64,000 nucleotides of DNA from Asterias rubens (taxonomy: Eukaryota > Echinodermata > Asteroidea > Forcipulatida > Asteriidae). Positions 1 to 12,400 of this stretch are shown here, piece by piece. The notes below the pieces were generated by a model. The model had not been told where the DNA came from. It saw nothing but the letters and a program-made list of their open reading frames with translations, and ran no database searches. The position numbers and the translations under genes were made by a program. The stretch is from NCBI RefSeq assembly GCF_902459465.1, contig NC_047065.1:3840309-3904308 (forward strand), in the 5' to 3' direction. Position 1 is the stretch's first letter. Every line of letters begins with the position of its first letter.

Positions 1-2703
1 GTCGAGAAAGTTACAAGCTTTCATTTGAGCCATTGCTCGAAAAAGTCTGCCAATTATTAGTAGCATTGAAATAAATCGCTCAAAATTAGTTTTTGTCGGG
101 ACCAATTCTTATGTGTTTTATAAGAAACGTTTTAAGTTTTTGTCATGGTTCCTGACCGTTAAAAGTAAAAGTTTAACTTTTTTTCGTTAGAGCGGGTGAT
201 ACTCTTTGAAATACCATTCACTCAAAAAAATTTATTTTTTAATGTTTGGGGCCAAAAATCTTACATAGCATCTTAAAACATGGTCAATAACCAAGTGTTC
301 ACCATACAGTACATGAATGTGTACATGCATGTGTACATGCGCGTTAATTTAGGAGTTTATTTTACCAAATAATAAAAAGTACGTTTATTGTCAAAGACGG
401 ATAACAAATGTATACCACAGAAGAATAAAATTACAACTTTATAAATGAAAAAAAAAAAATCCAGTTTGCGATTCTGCAATTATGTATTTTATCTTTCAGA
501 TTTATTGTCACAAAATAAAAGACTTATGTCAAGTATACTGCATATTCTTTGAGCATAAAATTGAAACTATCAACTGTCTCAAATTTGATAGAAAAATGTA
601 TGTCACTTTTTGTCAAAAATATAGTTTTCCAAAACTATAGCTAATTGACCCACAGTGCCTTGTTAAAAAGAAATAGCATCAGTAGTGCCTAAGCCTACTG
701 CGTCGTTTAAGAGCAAAAATGCTGAGCCCAACCCTTGTGCTTTTTTCAATATTTGTCTAAAATTTGATAAAAATGCTGGACAAACCCCCATTGTGATTTT
801 TTCCAATATTTTGGCAAAAATTTGATTAAAATGGTGGATTCGTTCAATGTTTGATTTGTTCAATATTTTTCACAAATTTGATAAAAATGCTGGACTTACC
901 CGTTGTAATTTTTCAATACGCTGCTCAAAAATTTGATAAAAATGCTGGATTTACTCCTCATGGTTTTTTTTTTTAATTTTTGGAAAAAAATTCATAACAA
1001 TGCTGGACTAACCCTTGTGACTTTTTCAATATTTTGCAAGAATTTGATAAAAAAATGCTGAACTTTCCCCTTGTAATTTTTCAACACTTTGCTCTAAAAT
1101 TTGATAAAAATGCGGACTTACTCCTTGTGATTTTGTTAAAATACTTGGCAAAAATTTGGTGAAAATGCTGAGTTTACCCCTTGTGATTTTTTCAATAATA
1201 ATTGGCAACATTTTGAAATGAATGCTGGACTTACCCCTTGTGATTTTTTTCAACATTTTTCAAAACATTGATAAAAATGCTGAACTTAACCCTTGTTATT
1301 TTCCAATACCTTCCTCAAAAATTTGATAAAAATGCTGGACTTACTCCTTGTGATTTTATTTAAATATTTGGCAAAAAAATGATAAAACTGCTGGACTAAC
1401 CCCTTGTGATTTTTTTTCAATATTTTGCAAAAATTTGTAAAAATGCTAGACTAACCCCTTATTTGTAAAAAAAATTATAAAAATGCTGGACTAACCCCTT
1501 GTGACTTTTTCAATATTTTGCAAAAAAAAAAGAGAAAAAAATGCTGGACTTTTCCCCTTGTAATTTTTCAGCACTTTGCTTGACTTACTCATTGTGATTT
1601 GTTTTCAATATTTGGCAACAATTTTGTAAAAATGCTGGACTTACCCCCTGTGATTATATCAATATTTTGCCCAAATATTTTGGAAAAAATGCTGGACTAA
1701 CCTCTTGTGATTTTTTCAATATTTTGCACACACAAAAATTGATAAAAATGCTGGACTTACCCCTTGTGATTTTTTAATACTTTGCTCAAAAATTCGATTC
1801 AAATGCTGGACTTACTCCTTGTGATTTTTTTTCAATATTTGGCAAAATTTGGTAAAAATGCTGAGCTTACCCCTTGTGATTTTTTCAATATTTTTCAAAT
1901 AGTTTATAAAAATGCTGGACTGATCCCTTGTTATTTTCCAATACCTTCCTCAAAAATTCGATAAAAATGGAAAGTACGGAAACTTATCCCACCACCGGTC
2001 ATCAGCTGTGCTTATGAATAATTCATATGACCTCCGACCTCACGTGTTGTAATCTTGTCAACATATGACGAGGTCATCATCCAGCTGATCTGAGTGTAAA
2101 CAACGTTACAACTTTATTACAATCTGCACGATCTTTAGGTTGTCCAGAGTGGTTAGATGACACATTTTTCTACATCTGACTGGAGGGAAGTGCACTAAAA
2201 AAGAGGTAAACCGAATACGGTGTAGTGACATACTTCTAAATTGCATTTTTGTAGACATCATGAAGCTCATGTGTTACTGTTTATTATGGACCTGTTAATG
2301 TTATTATAATATAAGTTACATAGGGTAATATACATTGTGTATGTGTGCAGAGTAGTGACTCTAGACTGTAGTGTAGTAAAGGCTATGACGAAGACTATGC
2401 ACTCTAGCTCCTCTTGTATTTTGATCATACCATCGGATTAGGATGGGTAAGACAAGAGATTAAAAAACTGCAAACAATTGAGTGCTCTCAGTCTCAGAAG
2501 TTGTTCAACTTTCAAGTCGTTGCAAGTCAGTCTAGAAAAATTTGGCATACTCTAATGCATTTATCATGTGTTTCGTACTCTGATTTATTTAGTGCATTTA
2601 TAAACTATAGTGACTTTACCCTGTATACTGTAAGCAGGTCAACGTCTGTCGTCATCTTTTGGCAGTCATCACTGACGTACGTCATCAAACAAAGCCCTAC
2701 ATC
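1..2703. other. Left flank without a recognised gene
   Basis: Bases 1-710 are AT-rich with no convincing coding signal. A tandem array fills 711-1973. Bases 1974-2703 lead into the isomerase start and probably hold its promoter and 5' UTR. An open frame at 2414-2761 has no family resemblance. Confidence 0.6.
711..1973. repeat. Minisatellite of about 55-bp units
   Basis: About 23 imperfect head-to-tail units. Each contains ATGCTGGACTTACCCCTTGT followed by a T-rich stretch, CAATATTTTG and AAAATTTGATAAAA. Units vary from about 40 to 90 bases through indels in the A/T runs. Short open frames on both strands here are by-products of the repeat. Confidence 0.93.
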
Positions 2704-5700
2704 ATGTCTGATGCTTCCAAGATTCCCGCTGGCGTCCACGTCCATTTCATCAAGGATGTAGCCATCTTATGGTTGAACAATGGAGAGAACAGATTCAATC
2801 AATCATCATTGAGAGAGATAAATGCGGCTCTGGATCAAGTGGAAAGGTGAACGAAGACTAGACTGGTCCCCTGACTTTATCTCCAGGCACTGGTCTTACA
2901 GACCCAATGATTTCATTGGATACAATGGATAATGGTGCTTTTACGTAAGCTTTCTATATATCTGGAGTACGTTTTGGCAACTGTATCCAATAACTGTTTC
3001 GGTTGAGTTTGCAACAGGTAAATTACTGGCCATTGACTGAAACAATTTTTGGACTCAATTTGTCGTCAGAGTTGCAAAAGACAGTTATGATGGCTTCATC
3101 TGCGCATATGTGTGGCTTTGAGGACGGTCTTCCCTTAATCTGTACGACAGTACTTGGGATGATTCTGCGTTGTGCTTAACTCGACAACGTTTGGATGAAA
3201 ATTACTAATGCCCTCGCAGAACCATCCTTAGTCGAAAAACAAACCCTCTCTAATAATGAAAGAAAAAACACCCTCGTTGCACAACTTTCTGTGCTTTCAG
3301 ATGCATAATAAAAGACTTCAGCTGAAATATTTTATTCTCGGATGAGCAATTACCTCTTTCTCAAAAACTACGAGGGAACCTTTTCTCACAATCTTTTATA
3401 CTATCAACAGCACTTCATTGCTCGTTACCAAGTTAGTTTTTATGCTAACAATTATTTTGACTAATTGACAGTAGTGTCCCAGTGCCTTTATCAAACTGTT
3501 GCTTACTTCTCTTTGCTACTTCATTTTTTCACAAACTAGAAATGGACATGCCAAAGCCATGATCATAACCGGGGTTGGTAAGTTCTTCAGCTGCGGCTTA
3601 GACACTGCATGGATAAGCCAGCAAGACACCGCAACACTGACTGAGTTCTTTCCTGCTTACGAGAACCTCCTGCAAAGAATGCTGACGTTCCCGCTAGTGA
3701 CCCTGGCAGCAATAAATGGTAAGTTACTTGAGATGTTAGTTGGATAGTGGTTATTGGACTCAATCAAATTAGTTTGGGTTGAACACCGTAGAAAAATTTC
3801 GAGAGCACCTGTGACCACCGGATTAACATGTGAGTGCTGTACCAACTGAGCCCAGAAAGCATTTAAGTACACGAACTTGCTTAGTTCTAAACGGACTTGC
3901 TAAGCAAACATATGTTACCAGCCAAAATACCGAACACATACCCCACGTACCCCACTCATTTCTTGCTTTGCAAAGGAATTTGCTAAGCAGAACTTTTCTG
4001 CTAAACAGCTTTATGAAAGTGGGCCCAGAGCTATCCAGCCCTTGGCTATGCAAGAAATTGGGTAAGCAGATATTTTTTGAGCTAAGCAAGGTTTTTGTGC
4101 TTACAGGCTTTATGAAATTGGGCCCTGGTCTTCTTTAGACTAGCCAGCTTCACTGATCAATAGATGGAAAAGTTGCATTGGGATAAAGATCAAGTTCACA
4201 CGAGGTATCCTTGATTTCTTTACCAGAAACGAATGATAATGATTTCTAGTTGGTCTATTCTGAATTCAGGGCATGCCTATGCAGCAGGTGGTATAATCGC
4301 CATGGCATGCGACTACCGCATCATGAGGACGCAGCGAGGATGGATCTGCTTCCCAGAGATCAACATCAAAGTACCCTTCCGCCCTGAAACAGCTTCATTC
4401 CTAAGGTACAGACTTAAAGGCAGTGGACACTATTGGTAATTACTCAAAATAATTATTAGCATAAAACCTCACTTGGTAACGAGTAATGGGGAGAAGTTGA
4501 TGGTATAAAACATTGTGAGAAACGGCTCCCTCTGAATGACTTAGTTTTCGAGAAAGAAGTAATTTTCCCTGAAGTGTTTGCACTGAATGGTCATACTGTG
4601 AGCTTTATTTACCAAAATCCTTTACCAAGCCCTTTTCACATGTATTTCTTATCTCCGTGGAATACAGCCCTGGGGAGGCCCAGGGACCTTTTTTTACCCC
4701 ACAGTATACCCTGGCACACTTTCACACTGTGTCCCTATTCCACGGAAGACCCATTGCATGTATCAAGAATACATCAATGTTTTACCGCTTACCCCTACTG
4801 ACTACAGAGCAGGGGGTGGCTATTCGCCAGGGTATGCCCATTTGTCAGGGCAGACTGAGTGCGTTTTAGCGACCCCAACCAACTCAACAAGTCGGTTACC
4901 GGTTGGTCTGAACACCATTGTCGCCACGCTCAACCGAACACACGAAAACGCTCGACCGATGACCAGTGTTTTTGGTTGGGGTCACCAAAACGCACTCATG
5001 GTCAAAGGCAAAGGCGAGCTGTCACAACCCCGGGGAGTAGAGTAGTGCGATAGCATGCAAAATAAAATTTATGGTGTCATTTCTTAGACACTTTACCGAA
5101 GACTGAAATAAATGATTGTACTGCCTTCCAGGTTTTGATTACTGTTTAGTTTAAGTTTTAATTTACTCAGTATTGTAATGTGTTTGCTTAGAACTGCTAC
5201 TGGCTTCCTTCAAATCCCTTAGACCCACTTGTTTCTTAAATGTTTGTACTGCCTTCCAGGTTTTAGTTACTGTTCGGTTTAAGTTTACTCAATATTGTAA
5301 TTTGTTTGCTTAGATCTGCTTCTGGCTGGTCCAGGTTTTAGGGATGGTTCATTTCCAGACTTGTTAGTGTGTTTTTATAATTGTATTGCTGTTTTTTAAT
5401 TTCTTAGGTTTGTTAATGATTAATTACTTAGATTAGTTCTTTTTAGCCTCTGTTTTTTTTTCCTTAAATTGTATCTATGTGAAGCGCCTTGAGTGTCTTT
5501 TAGGCGGACTTTGGCGCTATATAAGTTTTCGTTATTATTATTATTGTTATTATTTGTAACAGGATGAAACTGAAGGACAACATTGTATTCCGAGACCTGG
5601 TGCTGTATGGACAACGATTGACCGCCGAGGAGGCTGTGCAGAGAGCCGTGGTTGATCAATGTGTGGAAATGAAGGACCTTATCAATTCAGCATTAGCCTT

Positions 5701-6855
5701 CACTACCAAACGCATCGGTAAAAATCAAAAGCTTTATCAAACAATGAAGCCCCGTTCATACTTCCTGCGATTGCGAAGCTAGTTTTGACGTCACAGGGCT
5801 GTTTTTACTGAGAATATTTCGCAGGAGTTGAGCACATTTCAACTCTTCCGTAGTATTCGTTGCGACATATAGCATTCGCATTTGCAGGATGTTTGAACCG
5901 GGCGTAACAGTGTTTTCTTTGGGAATTTTTGTTTTAACATAATAAAAATAGTAGCTTTTTTTAAATGGCCAGCGACCTCACCCCAAACAAGGCTACAAGC
6001 CACCCTTGATAAGGGGCTACAAGCGCCACTCTTGATAAGGGGCTACATGAAGAAACCATTTAAGATGAGAACAGCTTAGAGGAGCTGTTGTTAAGAATTT
6101 ATATTGATATTCCTCTAACCATCTTAAAACAAGTAAAATTGTAGGATGGAGGGTTGAAAATTCCATGTTCAGCCCCATTACATGCTGGTCCAGTAAATAC
6201 TGTTATGTTCAAGCCATGCGATCTTGCGGATATCCCCCCCCCCCAACAAACTTTCCCCTGAGAATGCTTTAGGGCCTTGTCACACAGGACAAATTTTGCA
6301 GGCAATTTTGCATTGCATTCTACAGGACCACTTTGGTAGCACATTTTCTTTTTTAACAATGTGTTATGATCCCTACGAAAAATGTTTGAACATTCAAATG
6401 TGAATGGATTCTCTTCTTTGAGTTTGCTTGGAACCAGTTGCCTGTAAATTGCCATTAAGTGACACAGCCCAAAAGCCTGGTTCATACTTCCTGCGAAAGC
6501 AAAGCAAATTTTGACATTACAAATTTGCATCGAAAAGTTTGCATCAGTTGAAATATGCTCAACTCCAGGGAAACATTCGCTGCGAAAACAGCCATGTGAC
6601 ATCAAAATTGGCTTCACATTCGCAGGGGGTATGAACCGGCCCTTACACTGCAAGCAAAGCTTTTTTTATTGATGTATAACCGTCAAATGTTTGACTTCAT
6701 TCACTGCAGGGACTGAAGGCTTTGACAGACAAACCTTGCAGCAGATGAAACAAAACCTGTATGGAAACTTCTGCCGACAGGACATAGGATCTACTGGAAG
6801 GAGCATGAAGGAAGTCAAAGTGATGTTTACAGAAGCAAACAAGGCGAGACTGTAA
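2704..6855 (+). CDS. Enoyl-CoA delta-isomerase-like crotonase, probably peroxisomal
   Basis: Five exons: 2704-2846, 3540-3718, 4270-4405, 5563-5717, 6710-6855. All splice sites are GT-AG and phases match, giving 252 residues, the usual size of a short peroxisomal ECI/crotonase. Start: the ATG at 2704 opens MSDASKIP just before conserved sequence. Exon 2 carries MIITGVGKFFSCGLD, the first crotonase oxyanion-hole strand. Exon 3 carries INGHAYAAGGIIAMACDYRI, the second oxyanion/CoA-binding motif, then FPEINIKVPF. Exon 4 has LTAEEAVQRAVVD, the usual helix near the C-terminus. The protein ends in Ala-Arg-Leu, which fits the PTS1 pattern [SAC]-[KRH]-[LM]. The family isomerises 3-enoyl-CoA to trans-2-enoyl-CoA so unsaturated fatty acids can be beta-oxidised; the exact substrate is inferred. 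The gene converges on CTNNBL1. A closely related enoyl-CoA hydratase cannot be excluded. Confidence 0.88.
3250..3490 (-). mobile_element. TTAA MITE, partial
   Basis: It lies in isomerase intron 1. The end near 3490 (GTGTCCCAGTGCCTTTA) and the internal stretch survive. The other end merges into a different repeat shared with 59570-59770. Confidence 0.75.
3845..4132. mobile_element. MITE cluster, GGGCCCAATTTCAT family
   Basis: Isomerase intron 2: GAGCCCAGAAAGCATTTAAG, TTTATGAAAGTGGGCCC and TTTATGAAATTGGGCCC mark ends of one or two degraded copies. Confidence 0.65.
4414..4573 (+). mobile_element. TTAA MITE, 5' half only
   Basis: It starts only 8 bases inside isomerase intron 3 (donor at 4406-4407). 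It is intact to the AAGAAGTAATTTTCC block, then stops abruptly. Confidence 0.88.
4857..4997. mobile_element. Small MITE with GAGTGCGTTTT ends
   Basis: Inverted ends GAGTGCGTTTTAGCGACCCC / GGGGTCACCAAAACGCACTC, 141 bases, GC-rich, in isomerase intron 3. Confidence 0.82.
5752..5913. mobile_element. Small MITE, GTTCATACTTCCTGCGA ends
   Basis: CGTTCATACTTCCTGCGA opens and GCAGGATGTTTGAACCGGGC closes it. The second copy at 6479-6640 has the same ends and TTTTGAC interior. Isomerase intron 4. Confidence 0.75.
6479..6640. mobile_element. Small MITE, GTTCATACTTCCTGCGA ends
   Basis: GGTTCATACTTCCTGCGAAA / TTCGCAGGGGGTATGAACCG inverted ends. It accounts for part of the spurious minus-strand frame at 6099-6653. 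Confidence 0.8.
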
Positions 6856-7091
6856 CAGGCTGCTAGGCATGTATGCTTCCGTTTTGAAAGGGCAAGGGCA
6901 CCAAGGCATTTTCTCCTTGGTAAAGGGCACCCTTTGAGGAAATTGTAAACTTCTACTGGAGCATTTCAAGGGCATCAAGGCAATGACCAGGAGGCATGGA
7001 GGCAATCACTTAGTTGCTTCCAGAGTATCAGGCCTGGGTTGTTCACATTGTTATGTTGGCACTAAATTCAGGTAATTGTCACAGAAGAATT

Positions 7092-7097
7092 AATAAA
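7092..7097 (+). promoter_or_regulatory. Candidate poly(A) signal of the isomerase gene
   Basis: AATAAA lies about 240 bases after the stop codon at 6853-6855 in otherwise non-coding sequence. No transcript evidence is available. Confidence 0.35.
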
Positions 7098-8200
7098 ATC
7101 ATATTATGAGAATTTGTGAGGGCAATACAAAAACCAATTTGTGCTATGGACCAAAATCGACTGTCACCAGGGGCACGTTTCCACCTACTCCTGGGTGCTG
7201 AAACACGGATACCCCCTTCACTGTCCATAAGGATGTAGGCATGGGTATTATCTCCTAGCAGTCTGGCTTGTAGAACAGAATGACATGTACCTTCCCATTT
7301 GCAAACGAGATCATGGACTTTGGTATTGTATCCCGATAATTCATAGCAGCAATAGTCCACACAGGAAGAATAATATGGTAATTTGGCCAATGGACCACCG
7401 TAAAGGGAGAACGCTGGTAAGCACTCCATGTTTTGGTACCTGTATGTAAATTTCAACCAATTTGATGGATTGTTTATGTCAAAGTTTTTTAATGGTACAA
7501 AAAAAAACGTTCACTCTCTTTCTTGTATTCTAATTATCAACTTTACATCTTATTTATAAACTTGAATGGTATGAACTATTTTTGTAGATATTGATCATAA
7601 ATTGTTCACCTCCACTAACATATAAATGTGGGCTAAATAGGAAAAATTTGTTCATGATTTTTTCAGTCTCGAGATTATGTGTGTGTTTCAAGTTTTGTGG
7701 CACTGAATCTATGGGACACGATTCCTTGGATCGGATGAGTTGGTCTTATCTATGAAAATCATCTGTAGCTATTTGTTAAATGCATATGGTTCAAAAGCTG
7801 TTTAAAGCTGTTTTTGACTCCAAAAACTGGCGTGCAGTGTTGGTTCATGACAAACATAAGGAGAAGCGTCCAATTTTGAGGCATAGTTGTGTGGATAATT
7901 ACAACTCACATGATCCTAGGCAACGTGTCCCGTTTATTACACTCTCGATTTTATTACATAAACATGTGCTAACAAAACTACCTTGTGACGTTACATGACA
8001 TCACAATCAAACTATTGCAAATTTGAATTATATTTTTAATAAATTATTAAAATAAAACAGACAAGAAAACCACTGTTCAAAGATTGCTTTTTTTCCCTTA
8101 AAAATAGGACGAGTAGTTTATTTCCTTGAAGCGGGTGTACAACAGTCGTCTAGTTACAGAATCACAATTTCTTGATTTATGCAAATCATAATCATAGACG

Positions 8201-8600
8201 TTAAAGACATTGGACACTATCACCTGACTATTGGTACTTGTCAAAGACCAGTCTTCTCACTTGGTGTATCTCAACACATGCATAAAATAACAAACCTGTG
8301 AAAATTTGAGCTCAATTGGTCGTCAAAGTTGCCAGATAACTATGAAAGAAAAAAAACACCCTAGTCAAACGAAGTTGTGTGCTTTCAGATGCTTGATTTC
8401 AAGACCTCAAAAACCTAATTCTAAGGTCTCGAAATCACATTTGTGGAAAATTTTGTTCTTTCTCGAAAACTTGTTACTTCAGAAGGAGCCGTTTCTCACT
8501 ATGTTTTATACTATTAACCTCTCCCCATTACTCATTACCAAGTAAGGTTTTGTGCTAATAATTATTTTGAGTAATCACCAATAGTGCCCACTGCCTTTAA
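8201..8600 (-). mobile_element. TTAA MITE, full length
   Basis: Both TIRs are present (TTAAAGACATTGGACACT and CCCACTGCCTTTAA), with a short insertion near the first end. Confidence 0.9.
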
Positions 8601-9310
8601 ACTAATGTTTGTATGAGAGAGATCAGCTGTTGCCAGCTTGGTGTTTATATCCCCTTGGATCATACAAACAACAACAACAAACAAATTGAGGGATGAAAGA
8701 GTGCCCTGCTTACTACACATCGTGAATGACCTTCCACTTAAAGACACCTTAAGTGTTTCCCTGGTGGTATCAACCACATCTGCTGCTGCCTGGTCTGGCT
8801 ATCAACCCTTGATCTTCAACGATAGGTTTTACACGCTGTATGCAAGAAGAAGAAGAAATGGGTGTGTTCGCACTCAACACCAAGGCATAATTTTTAGGGC
8901 AGTCCTCGAAAGAATCGCCTTAGTGCCCTCTGCTTTTGCTGTAGTGTCCTCTGCAAGGTTCCAAAACAAACCTTCATTTTCCCCATAGAAGTTCCCCTTA
9001 CTAGAGGAAAATGCTGTGGCCCTTCAAGGCCAGTTAGGGCTGTGTATATTTCCTTTGAATCAACCAAACAGGAAGAACATTGGGCGACTAATTGTTCCCA
9101 AACTGCAAATGATCTCAGAATTTGTCCACTAAGGTTAAGAGTCTTTCTCTCTCTACTGAGGCACTGTCTTGGTTATTCTCATCGCCGATGTTGCCGGCAT
9201 ATTCTGAGGAAACAAAAAGAAGAAAATACTGTTGCTTATCTTTGCATAATCTATCAATTATAGGATTTATTGTCAACTTTCTATGTGAGGAATAATACCA
9301 ATTATACTTT

Positions 9311-9316
9311 TTTATT
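9311..9316 (-). promoter_or_regulatory. Candidate poly(A) signal for CTNNBL1
   Basis: TTTATT on the + strand reads AATAAA on the gene strand, about 130 bases beyond the provisional stop at 9447-9445. Its position mildly supports that last exon. Confidence 0.35.
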
Positions 9317-9444
9317 CACAACAAGCTAAAATACTGGGGGGGGGGGGTTCTGCGGTATGTAAAACTAAAACAATTGAGGCTTTATTGGGACGGTGAAAAA
9401 TGTTTGTGGCAAACTTTTATGACAAACTTCAACTGGACCTAATT

Positions 9445-12400
9445 TCATAGTGCAGGAGTTTCATCCAATTTCTTGCCTGGTTGGTCTGTGAACCACTTGG
9501 CTGTTAAGATAGCTTCAGGCAGCTCTAGGCCAAAACCCAAGTTGCCCATAAAGATGGCGTCTTTCGGGAACTACTTGGCCTAATCCTAACCCTAACTCAA
9601 ATTGTGGTTTTCTTATATAAGATCATTTGGGGGTAAAATGAGGGTGTTTTCTCCATTTTAAAGTTTCAAAGGCGTACTACGTGTATGTACGGATGTCCTA
9701 TTGTGCCGTCGTTTTATACTTTCATCTCACTTTAAAGGGTCATTCTTCTGTACTTGCTTTTCTCAAGAAGTCGTTTTTCAAGTAAGCCTGGTTTGTACAC
9801 TTGAATTAGGAAGCCCTACCTCTGACGGTGTTGCGTATTGCCGAGATGGTCCCTCCATGCATATTCAGTAGTTGTAGCACCCTCTGCTTGATGGGGAGTA
9901 CACCCGATGAGCAGCTGAGATCCAAGATGATGTAATCAACAAGCTGTAAGGTGAAGAGCCCTGCGTCGAGACGTCTTAGGTAGTACTCGTCCTCTTGATC
10001 ATCATCGATAATGTCGCCCTCGCGGGCACGGCGCTGAAAAATGCAAAACAGAAAGACTTTCAATGAGGTTGTTTCTGATTGAACGGCTTGGCTGGATAAC
10101 CATCGTAACTATTGTTGAAGCATAGGGTTTCCATAGCAACACCCTTAGCAATAGCCACAGCCAGCCATTCAGAATGGCTGTAACTAACCCATGGAGCGAG
10201 TTAGTAAGACCAATAGTTACTAGTGGTTGGAAAGTGACATTAATTTCCCTGCCTTTTACCTCTGTGGACCCCAGTTCGACTCCCACCTCAAACCAGATGT
10301 CTGCATGTGCATTAGATTGCATCTGAAAGTTTGTATATACTCAGTGCCTTGAGTATCTTGTTTGGTAGATACGTGCGCTATATAAGACTTTGATATTATT
10401 ATTATTATTATTGTTCAGTCCCTACCTGATTGCATGGGTTTTACCATTGGGATTACCTCCAACATCTAAAACTGAGCATTTCTTTTTGATTCCTATTCGT
10501 CCTATTGTTGGTGCTTATTGCACTGTTGGATGTGTGATCAAACAATGTTTTTATCGGCACAAATTGTTCTGTAAATTTTAGAGTACATTAATCTATTGGC
10601 CAACTTTAATGTTTAGGTGTTTATTCAAATTGATGTATTTCCATTTTTCCTTGTTGTTAATTGTACTTTATGTACGATTCAGACTTTGTGATTCCGTTGG
10701 TTTAATAAACTATTCTGAAATGAAATAAACTTGTAAGTTAAGGGACCACGGATAAAGAAATTAATTCAGACAACCTCATATCCACTAAATCTAGAAGACT
10801 AGAATGTTAGTCAAGCGAGGGCATGCTTCAGTTACCTGTCGTTCACGCTCAATCCTATCATCGCAGACTTGTACCCTGTTCAGATAGTTGAAATGTAGCT
10901 CCATCAGGCGGTCCACTTTGATGTGATCGCTCTCGGTGAACTTATTGATGAGTCTCTGACGATGGGTACCTGAGCAGTTCTTTAGGAGTGCCGCCATGAT
11001 GGAGCAGACGTGTTCTGTGAAAAACATCCAGAGTAAAATGGAATGTTAAAGCCAGTGGACACTATTGGTAATTGTCAAAGACCAGTCTTCTCACTTGGTG
11101 TATCTCAACATATGCATAAAATAACAAACCTGTGAAAATTTGAGCTTGATTGGTCGTTGAAGTTGCGAGATAACTATGAAAGAAAAAACACCCTTGTCAC
11201 ACGAAGTTGTGTGCTTTCAGATGCTTGATTTCGAGACCTCAAATTCTAAACTTGAGGTCTCAAAATCAAATTAGTGGAAAATTACTTCTTTCTCAAAAAC
11301 TACTCCACTTCAGAGGGAGCCGTTTCTCACAATGTTTTATACTATCAACCTCTATCCATTACTCGTTAGCAAGTGAGGTTTTATGCTGATAAATATTTTG
11401 AGTAATTACCAATAGTGTCCACTGCCTTTAAGTCTGACTAAAAGAAACAATGGCACAGTGATATTAACATCAGGACCCAATTTCATAGAGCTGCTTAAGC
11501 ACACAAAACAGCTTAGCACAACACAATTTCGCTTACCAGAATAAAGTTACCAGCTAAATTACCATGGTACAAGTACAATTTGTGATTGGTATCCTGCTCA
11601 TTTCTGCTTGGCAGAAAATTTTTCATTTAGGGTTGACCAAAGTTAAATTTATTAGAGCCGGAGGTCGCAGATTCAAGTAAATTTCTCTTTGTTCAACCTC
11701 AAGTTATTAAAAAAAATTCCCTTGTAGTTTATTACGTGATGCTCTCAAATATATGAGCACTTATTTCAATAAATTTTGTTTTCAAGGTATATTCTTTAAA
11801 ATACAAATGACACAGGAGAAGCTAAAGTAACCTGGTGTGCTTTTTCTAAGGAAACACAAGTTCTGTGGATCCATTGCTTGAGATTACAACAAGCACAGTA
11901 TCTTACCTTCGTGTTCCTGTGCGCTTGAGCCTTTCTTTCCAATCTTAGGAGTCTTCATGAAGAGAGGGAAGAGGCTCCGCAGTCCAAGGATGTCAATAAA
12001 CTTAGTACAATTCTCAGCACCCTCGGCTCCTGTCATGGCGTGGTCTAACACCTTGAGGGCACTGTGTCTCGACAACTTCTTTTCTCTGCAAAGGAGATTG
12101 AAATGCATTATTAAGTTTTTTACTTGGCTTTGAAGTAAGGGTTGTCATCTATTAACCATAAATGATTTTGTTCACATGAATTATGCTCGCCTTTCATATT
12201 TTATATCTTAGAAGGAACATATACCTTTGGTAATCACTTTTAAAATTAATGGAAACAAAAACTGACTTGGTAAGAAGTAAAGCATCTTTCAATAGTATAA
12301 GGAATATTGAGAATCACTTCAGTTAAAAAGGAACGTATTTTATCGCCCGCACATTTTCAAACAACATTCAATGGGTGAAATTTATAAAAACTTCACAATA

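Larger units (their letters stand above)
6856..9444. other. Intergenic, 3' ends of the isomerase and CTNNBL1 genes
   Basis: It holds the isomerase 3' UTR (to about 7.1 kb), a decayed relative of the fold-back element at 39493 (about 7715-7935), a full TTAA MITE (8201-8600), and AT-rich sequence with a G homopolymer near 9337. The 125-codon minus frame at 7079-7456 shows no known domain. Confidence 0.5.

Noticed and set aside
2414-2761. 115-codon + frame before the isomerase
   Set aside because: It overlaps the real first exon in another frame, has no domain resemblance and has low-complexity composition.
6099-6653. 184-codon minus frame
   Set aside because: It is made of two small MITEs and intron sequence of the isomerase gene; no conserved motif.
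7079-7456. 125-codon minus frame as a possible gene or missing CTNNBL1 exon
   Set aside because: No match to CTNNBL1 or any family I recognise, no compatible splice sites in the needed phase, and it overlaps the likely isomerase 3' UTR.
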